Shown here: positions 13,069-17,849 of the stretch, in pieces
How the letters are laid out: every line of letters begins with the position of its first letter
How positions within the stretch are numbered: the first letter of the stretch is position 1
NCBI GenBank assembly: GCA_049325415.1
Contig: JBMOLL010000029.1
Span: 1-17,849 of the forward strand
Origin: JBMOLL01 sp049325415
GTDB taxonomy: Bacteria; Bacteroidota; Bacteroidia; Bacteroidales; GCA-2748055
Reading direction: 5' to 3'
Length of the DNA: 17,849 nucleotides
Notes under the pieces: model-generated
The model's input: only the letters and a program-made list of their open reading frames with translations
The model's database searches: none
Told to the model about the DNA's origin: nothing
Position numbers and translations under genes: made by a program

Positions 13069-13702
13069 TAAAAGATTGAAAATCAAGGTTTGCGGCATGA
13101 CCAGGAGAGAGGATATCCTCCGGCTGAATCATCTTGCGCCGGATTTTATCGGCTATATCTTTTATCCCCCTTCGCCCCGCTTTGTAGGAAATGATCCCGA
13201 TCCGGAGCTCTTCCGTATCCCGCATCCCGGGATAAAGAAAACCGGGGTTTTTGTGAATGAACCGGCAGAAACACTTGTGGCGAAAGCCAGGGCGGCCGGA
13301 TTGGATGCTTTGCAGCTTCACGGCGAGGAGGACCCGGCGCTTTGCCGGCAGCTCAGGGAGGATGGGTTTACCGTGATCCGGGCCCTGCCCTTTTCAACAG
13401 AGCACCGACAGAACTGGAAGGCTTTCAGGGGAGCGGTCGATTTTCTTCTCTGGGACAGTCCGACACAACTGCGGGGCGGATCCGGACAGAAATTCGACTG
13501 GAACCGGCTGGATCCCGATATCGACATCCCTTTTTTCCTTAGCGGGGGGATCGGTCCGGATGATGCGGAAAACATCCTGGCGCTCGACCATGCTTTCCTG
13601 GACGGGATCGATATCAACAGCAGGTTTGAACTGGCACCGGGTGTAAAGGATCTTTCGCTGATCGGAGAATTTTTTAAAATCATTAAAAATGACCAGAATT
13701 AA
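13061..13702 (+). CDS. trpF: Phosphoribosylanthranilate isomerase
   Basis: A 213-residue TIM-barrel enzyme that isomerises PRA to CdRP. The start is set at ATG 13061, inside the last codons of trpC (8-nt overlap, ATGAGTGA); an in-frame TTG at 13055 is less likely. Motifs: IKVCGMTR with catalytic Cys11, GYIFYPPSPRFV, GVFVNEP, LQLHGEE, LLWDSP with the likely general-acid Asp132, GGSGQKFDW, LSGGIGPDDA and DINSRFELAPGVKD. The last box is usually D-x-S-S-G-x-E-x-x-P-G-x-K-D; here it reads INSRFE, a conservative local change. It overlaps the trpB start by 14 nt, the longest overlap in the operon. Confidence 0.95.
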   Translation: MSDKRLKIKVCGMTRREDILRLNHLAPDFIGYIFYPPSPRFVGNDPDPELFRIPHPGIKKTGVFVNEPAETLVAKARAAGLDALQLHGEEDPALCRQLREDGFTVIRALPFSTEHRQNWKAFRGAVDFLLWDSPTQLRGGSGQKFDWNRLDPDIDIPFFLSGGIGPDDAENILALDHAFLDGIDINSRFELAPGVKDLSLIGEFFKIIKNDQN

Positions 13703-14900
13703 AACGGAGCAATATGCTCCTGATGCCTTTGGCTATTACGGGGAATTTGGCGGCGCCTTTATTCCTGAGATGCTGGTGCCAAACGTCAGGGAGCTGGAAG
13801 ATAACTACCTGAAGATTATGGCTTCAGATGAGTTCAGGAAGGAGTTTGCAGCCCTTCTGAAAGATTACGTGGGACGGCCAACCCCGCTTTACCCGGCCCG
13901 AAGGTTATCGGAGCACTACGGGGTGACGGTCTACCTTAAACGCGAGGACCTGAACCATACCGGGGCCCATAAGATCAACAATACGGTCGGACAGATCATT
14001 CTTGCCCGGATGATGGGAAAGAAACGGATCATTGCCGAAACAGGAGCTGGACAGCATGGTGTGGCCACTGCGACGGTCTGTGCGCTTGCCGGACTGGAGT
14101 GTATCGTATACATGGGGGCACTCGATGTGGAACGTCAGGCTCCGAATGTCGAAAAGATGAAAATGCTGGGGGCGGAGGTTCGGCCGGTTCACAGTGGAAA
14201 CAAAACCCTCAAGGACGCCACTAATGAAGCCATACGCGACTGGATCTCCCACCCGGTCGACACGCACTACATCATCGGTTCGGTAGTGGGTCCGCATCCC
14301 TATCCCGATATGGTGGCCCGGTTCCAGTCGGTGATCAGTAGCGAGATGCGTCAGCAACTGCTGGAGAAGACGGGCTCGGAAGATCCCGACTGTATCATTG
14401 CCTGTATCGGCGGAGGATCTAATGCTGCAGGTGCTTTTTATCATTACCTCGACCGGGAAAAGGTAAAGCTTGTTTCCGTTGAGGCGGCAGGGCTGGGTAT
14501 TGCCTCCGGACAGTCGGCGGCTACCACCGTTCTGGGGCGGCCCGGAATTATTCACGGCAGCCGCACCCTGCTGATGCAGGACGGCGACGGGCAGATTGAA
14601 GAACCTTATTCCATCTCGGCCGGACTCGATTATCCCGGTGTAGGCCCCCTGCATGCCTGGCTGGCCAAAACAGGCAGAACCAGGGTGTTGAATGCCACCG
14701 ACGAACAGGCCCTTGAAGCTGCTTTTCTTCTTACCCGCCTGGAAGGGATCATACCGGCCCTCGAGTCGGCCCATGCCCTGGCAGCCCTTGGTATGATCGA
14801 TTTTCGCAGGCAGGATACCGTGGTTGTTAACCTGTCGGGAAGAGGGGACAAGGATATGGCCGCCTATCTGGCCTATTCGGGAAAAGCACAGAATTATTAA
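13689..14900 (+). CDS. trpB: Tryptophan synthase beta subunit
   Basis: A 403-residue PLP enzyme that condenses indole with serine to give tryptophan, in an alpha2-beta2 complex with TrpA. It shows GYYGEFGGAFIPEML near the N-terminus, the PLP lysine K95 in HTGAHKINNT, the catalytic Glu117 in AETGAGQHGVATAT, the phosphate-binding GGGSNAAG (about 240) and the C-terminal VVNLSGRGDKDM. Length and motifs fit the TrpB1 class that works with TrpA rather than the stand-alone TrpB2 class. Its ATG lies within the last codons of trpF. trpA follows after 24 nt. Confidence 0.97.
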   Translation: MTRIKTEQYAPDAFGYYGEFGGAFIPEMLVPNVRELEDNYLKIMASDEFRKEFAALLKDYVGRPTPLYPARRLSEHYGVTVYLKREDLNHTGAHKINNTVGQIILARMMGKKRIIAETGAGQHGVATATVCALAGLECIVYMGALDVERQAPNVEKMKMLGAEVRPVHSGNKTLKDATNEAIRDWISHPVDTHYIIGSVVGPHPYPDMVARFQSVISSEMRQQLLEKTGSEDPDCIIACIGGGSNAAGAFYHYLDREKVKLVSVEAAGLGIASGQSAATTVLGRPGIIHGSRTLLMQDGDGQIEEPYSISAGLDYPGVGPLHAWLAKTGRTRVLNATDEQALEAAFLLTRLEGIIPALESAHALAALGMIDFRRQDTVVVNLSGRGDKDMAAYLAYSGKAQNY

Positions 14901-14924
14901 TTCGGAATCAGGAAAATAAAGGAG

Positions 14925-15722
14925 ATGAACACAACAGCAGATCTTAGCCGGAACAGGATTGACCGGCTTTTTAGCAACAGAAAGGAACCCGTATTGTCGG
15001 TGTATCTGACGGCGGGCTACCCCGGACCGGATGACACGGTACCACTTATTCAGGCTCTTGCCGATAGCGGGGTCGATATGATCGAGGTGGGCATGCCCTT
15101 TTCCGATCCGCTGGCCGATGGAAAAGTGATTCAGGGGAGCAGTCAGGTGGCCTTGCGGAACGGGATGAGCGTCAGGCGGCTCTTTGAGCAGTTAGCCGGG
15201 ATCAGGGAACATGTTTCAATCCCCCTGGTACTCATGGGTTACCTGAATCCGGTCCTGCAGTTCGGGATAAAGGACTTCCTCTCTGCCTGCAGGGAGACAG
15301 GGATCGACGGGCTCATCCTGCCCGACCTTCCGCTCCGGGAATACGAAGCACATTACCGGGACCTGTTCACAGAGTACGGTATCCACCTGATCCTGCTCAT
15401 CACACCGCAGACAGAACCTGAGAGAGTGAAGAAGATTGCTTCGCTCACCGGTGGTTTCCTGTATATGGTCGCTGCCTCATCTACAACGGGTCGCACCGGG
15501 GAGTTCAGTGACGAACAACTGGAATATTTTAAAAGGATACGGGATATGAAACCGGGTGTTCCCTGTCTGATCGGATTCGGGATCTCCGACAAAAAGGGAT
15601 TCAAAGTAGCCTCAGAATACGCCGATGGGGCCATTATTGGCAGTGCCCTGATCAGGGCACTCGGGCAGGAGGGCGATCCGGCGGCTCTGGCCCGGGATTT
15701 TATCCGCCCGGTGAAAGGCTGA
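14925..15722 (+). CDS. trpA: Tryptophan synthase alpha subunit
   Basis: A 265-residue TIM-barrel enzyme that cleaves indole-3-glycerol phosphate to indole, which is channelled to TrpB. The catalytic pair is visible as E54 in DMIEVGMPFSDP and D65 in PLADGKVIQGSS. Other conserved pieces are LMGYLNPVLQFG, GLILPDLPL, the loop-6 region YMVAASSTTGRTGEF (the usual S-x-x-G-x-T-G is represented by SSTTGRTG) and LIGFGISDKKGF, ending with IIGSALIRAL. An AAAGGAG stretch directly abuts the ATG, too close for a normal Shine-Dalgarno spacing. Last gene of the trp operon; the stop is 17 nt from the convergent barrel gene, and no terminator hairpin is visible. Confidence 0.97.
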   Translation: MNTTADLSRNRIDRLFSNRKEPVLSVYLTAGYPGPDDTVPLIQALADSGVDMIEVGMPFSDPLADGKVIQGSSQVALRNGMSVRRLFEQLAGIREHVSIPLVLMGYLNPVLQFGIKDFLSACRETGIDGLILPDLPLREYEAHYRDLFTEYGIHLILLITPQTEPERVKKIASLTGGFLYMVAASSTTGRTGEFSDEQLEYFKRIRDMKPGVPCLIGFGISDKKGFKVASEYADGAIIGSALIRALGQEGDPAALARDFIRPVKG

Positions 15723-15739
15723 CCGGAAGCAGGCGTCTG

Positions 15740-16471
15740 TCAGAGGGCCATTTCCTCTTTGTTCCGAAACCAGATGATGAAGCGGATACCTGCCCTGAAA
15801 CCCGAAATATCGGTCATTACCGGATGGGTATTGTCGTTCGGATTATAGAAGAATTCTCCCTGGCGGTCCTTAATCCTGAATCGTCCCCCGAAATCGTACT
15901 GGTACCCGGCTTCAATACCGAAGGAATAGGTCCTGAAGTGATAAAGGAACTCCAGTCCGGGTTCGGCGACCATGCTGAATGCCCGCAACCCCAGATGCTG
16001 GGGAAGATAATAACCCGTTATAAGGATATCCCGCGAGATCTCGTCGTTCGTATAGCCCAGCATAAGCGATCCTCCTGCCCGAACTTCCAGATAGTTGGCA
16101 TAGAACAAGCGATAGGAGACATTGGCCCCTAACTGGTGCATGGTAAGCAACTGATCGGCTGTGATCTGCCCGGAGTAATCCCGGTAGGAAGCCCTCGCCC
16201 CGGTTGATCCAAACCGGTAGACAACTCCGGCCCTGATCCTCTCGCCGAAGGGCAGGAACATATTGATGTTGTAGATATAGTAAGGAGGGAATAAACTGTT
16301 TATCTGTCCTTCCACGGGGAACTCATCGAGCAGGATCTGCTGGATGGCCTTCAGTCCTTCCACACTGTAGCTGCCAATACCGGCCCCGACCTGCAGGCCG
16401 GGCACAGGCTGGGCTTTTATAGCGGGCAGGCTAAGTAGGGACAGGAGCAGGATATACAGGATCTTTTTCAT
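15740..16471 (-). CDS. Outer-membrane beta-barrel protein (hypothetical)
   Basis: A 243-residue protein with a signal peptide (MKKILYILLLSLLSLPAIKAQ). The mature part has strands typical of an outer-membrane barrel: LQVGAGIGSYSV, YYIYNINMFLPFG, IRAGVVYRFGSTGA, QLGANVSYRLFYANYLEVRAGGSLMLGYT, YSFGIEAGYQYDFGG and GFRAGIRFIIWFRN. I recognise no named family. Its ATG overlaps the stop of the upstream lipoprotein gene by 4 nt (ATGA), so the two are likely co-translated and may work as a lipoprotein/barrel pair. It ends convergently 17 nt from trpA. Confidence 0.75.
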   Translation of the reverse strand: MKKILYILLLSLLSLPAIKAQPVPGLQVGAGIGSYSVEGLKAIQQILLDEFPVEGQINSLFPPYYIYNINMFLPFGERIRAGVVYRFGSTGARASYRDYSGQITADQLLTMHQLGANVSYRLFYANYLEVRAGGSLMLGYTNDEISRDILITGYYLPQHLGLRAFSMVAEPGLEFLYHFRTYSFGIEAGYQYDFGGRFRIKDRQGEFFYNPNDNTHPVMTDISGFRAGIRFIIWFRNKEEMAL

Positions 16472-16905
16472 TGTTCAGCCCCCTTCATGTAGTATAAATG
16501 CCAGGTTTTTTCGTAGAGATTGACTTCGCCACCGATCACATCGGCCAGGCTTCCGGAATTGGTGCTGTAATAAACATTCAGATCCAGCTCGTAAATTCCG
16601 GTTGAATCGATAAATGAAGGGTTCAGCCAGAATGATCCGGTAAGAGTGTCACCAAGGTAAACTTCTGTGTCGTCGAAGTAAAAGCCGATCAGGTAGATCT
16701 GCCCGGCATCCACCGAAGCTGCATATTTCACCTCGATGCTGTCGCGGATCTCCTGGGGCAGGGTGTCGAGATTGGAGCTGAAAGTCAGAACAGGTTCCTC
16801 ACCTGGGATCACTTCATGGTAATAGACGTCGGTCGGCTGGTAAATACATCCGTTCAGCAGGCAAAAAAGAACCAGCGCGATAGCTGTGGGGATAATCCGT
16901 TTCAT
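16468..16905 (-). CDS. Small lipoprotein of unknown function
   Basis: A 145-residue protein beginning MKRIIPTAIALVLFCLLNGC, a type II signal peptide with lipobox LLNGC and lipidation at Cys20. The mature part contains a segment that could be a beta-sandwich (VLTFSSNLDTLP, GQIYLIGFYFDDTEVYLGD, GIYELDLNVYYSTN). I do not recognise the family. A GGAGAAAGG stretch a few nt before the ATG on the minus strand resembles a Shine-Dalgarno, unusual for this phylum. The gene starts 88 nt after the ddl stop, behind a possible terminator, and overlaps the following barrel gene by 4 nt. Confidence 0.75.
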   Translation of the reverse strand: MKRIIPTAIALVLFCLLNGCIYQPTDVYYHEVIPGEEPVLTFSSNLDTLPQEIRDSIEVKYAASVDAGQIYLIGFYFDDTEVYLGDTLTGSFWLNPSFIDSTGIYELDLNVYYSTNSGSLADVIGGEVNLYEKTWHLYYMKGAEQ

Positions 16906-16934
16906 GAGGCCTTTCTCCGGAAGCTAAATTAGTG

Positions 16935-16994
16935 AAAAAGCCGGAATGAAACCAGGCGGAATGCCATGAGCCCAGGCCGGTGCGACGGCTTTTT
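16935..16994. terminator. Possible terminator between ddl and the lipoprotein gene
   Basis: AAAAAGCCG (16935-16943) and CGGCTTTTT (16986-16994) form a perfect 9-bp stem with a 42-nt loop rich in GGCC-type segments that may fold further. T-runs flank both sides, so it could act on either strand. On the minus strand it directly follows the ddl stop codon. The long loop lowers confidence. Confidence 0.45.
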
Positions 16995-17849
16995 TACTGC
17001 AGCGACCGTTCAACGACCTTGCGAAGGATGTCTTCCACCCGGTACCCGGCTGCCTGTATCTGTTTGGGTACGATGCTCTCCTTCGACATACCCGGTATCG
17101 AGTTGAGCTCCAGGAAATACAGCTGGTTTCCCCTGATAATGAAATCTATACGAACAATTCCGGTCGATTTGGTGATGTCGTAGATCCTCGCGGCGGTCTG
17201 CTGACAGCGGCGGGTCAGTTCATCATCGATCCGGGCGGGGGTGATCTCCTGCGATTTTCCTTCGGTGTACTTGGCTTCGTAATCAAAGAATTCGTTGGTG
17301 GAAACTATTTCCGTCACCGGCAGGATAATCATTTCATTCTCCCCCTGGAACAGTCCGCAACTCACTTCCGTTCCTTTCACGTACGATTCTACAAGTACCT
17401 CGTTATCTTCCCTGAAAGCGGCGTGGATCGCCGATTCGAGTTTGTCGAGGTGATTGACACGTGATACCCCGAAGCTCGAACCGCTGTTATTGGGTTTGAC
17501 AAAACAGGGAAGACCGACAGAATCAATGATCTCATCGAGAATATAGGAATTTCCCTTCACAATCAGCCTCGATTCGGCGGTAAGCACCCCATGCTGCCGG
17601 AGGATGGTCTTGCAGACATGCTTATTAAAGGTGATGGCAGAGGAAAGCACTCCCGAGCCGCTGTACCTGATCCCCATCATATCGAGGTAGCCCTGCAGGC
17701 GTCCGTCTTCACCCGGAGCCCCGTGAATGGCGATCCAGGCATACTGGAAACGGATCTCCTGTCCGTTTTTGAAATAGCCGAAGATATTAAGGTCGAAGGG
17801 AAGGGGCCCGCTTTCGTCAAGAACCTCCCAGCCGTCTTTTTTTACAACC
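16994..17849 (-). CDS. ddl: D-alanine--D-alanine ligase (N-terminus beyond the window)
   Basis: The frame runs on to the right edge, so 284 codons are visible and roughly the first 40 residues are missing; the internal Met at 17680 is not the real start. The enzyme joins two D-alanines for peptidoglycan precursors, using ATP. Visible motifs: VVKKDGWEV at the cut edge, AIHGAPGEDGRLQGYLD (the family's H-G-x-x-G-E-D-G-x-[LIV]-Q-G box), then the ATP-grasp elements PCFVKPNNSGSSFGV, VLVESYVKGTEVS, FFDYEAKYTEG (omega-loop Tyr-Lys-Tyr region), VRIDFIIRG and the metal-binding ELNSIPGMSKES. All key elements are intact. A probable terminator follows its stop. Confidence 0.95.
   Translation of the reverse strand, partial: VVKKDGWEVLDESGPLPFDLNIFGYFKNGQEIRFQYAWIAIHGAPGEDGRLQGYLDMMGIRYSGSGVLSSAITFNKHVCKTILRQHGVLTAESRLIVKGNSYILDEIIDSVGLPCFVKPNNSGSSFGVSRVNHLDKLESAIHAAFREDNEVLVESYVKGTEVSCGLFQGENEMIILPVTEIVSTNEFFDYEAKYTEGKSQEITPARIDDELTRRCQQTAARIYDITKSTGIVRIDFIIRGNQLYFLELNSIPGMSKESIVPKQIQAAGYRVEDILRKVVERSLQ

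Noticed and set aside
13905..14774. A 289-codon open frame antisense to trpB, and similar long frames antisense to the barrel gene (5759-6496) and in plus orientation over the chaperone (1665-2306)
   Set aside because: All are opposite confidently identified genes, with low-complexity or implausible protein composition.

Overview
The window looks like a chromosomal segment from a member of the Bacteroidota, probably a Bacteroidales or Marinilabiliales relative; that placement is an inference. It rests on several signs: start codons mostly without Shine-Dalgarno sequences, -7 promoter elements of the TAnnTTTG type, signal peptides ending in AQ or SQ, abundant outer-membrane beta-barrels and lipoproteins, and an unfused trpEGDCFBA operon. 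No mobile elements, rRNA, tRNA or CRISPR array were recognised.

Left part (1-7450): a truncated plus-strand gene end (DUF4136-like) meets a tightly overlapping minus-strand trio: a PapD/DUF916-like periplasmic chaperone, a secreted protein with about 14 MORN-2 repeats, and a small lipoprotein. Across a regulatory region of about 500 bp, a divergent plus-strand set encodes two related small secreted proteins separated by a strong hairpin terminator, then a protein of about 1000 residues with N-terminal Ig-like domains, a long beta-barrel-like middle and two C-terminal SdrD-B/carboxypeptidase-regulatory-like domains. Chaperone, subunit-like proteins and an usher-shaped barrel together suggest a Bacteroidota chaperone-usher-like surface assembly or secretion system. 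This is the most novel candidate in the window, and the functional reading is inferred.

Middle part (7469-9034): an atypical, enlarged signal peptidase II (LspA)-like membrane protein on the minus strand, then a small outer-membrane beta-barrel protein with a good Bacteroidota-type promoter.

Trp operon (9071-15722): a leader ORF of 22 codons (9119-9187) with four consecutive Trp codons is followed by a strong intrinsic terminator just before trpE, a textbook transcription attenuator layout. The seven genes trpE, G, D, C, F, B, A make a complete chorismate-to-tryptophan pathway. The junctions G/D, D/C, C/F and F/B overlap by 4, 4, 8 and 14 nt. An inverted repeat overlaps the likely promoter and may be an operator.

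Right part (15740-17849): on the minus strand, D-alanine--D-alanine ligase (its 5' end lies outside the window) is followed, after a probable terminator, by a lipoprotein gene and an outer-membrane beta-barrel gene that overlap by 4 nt.
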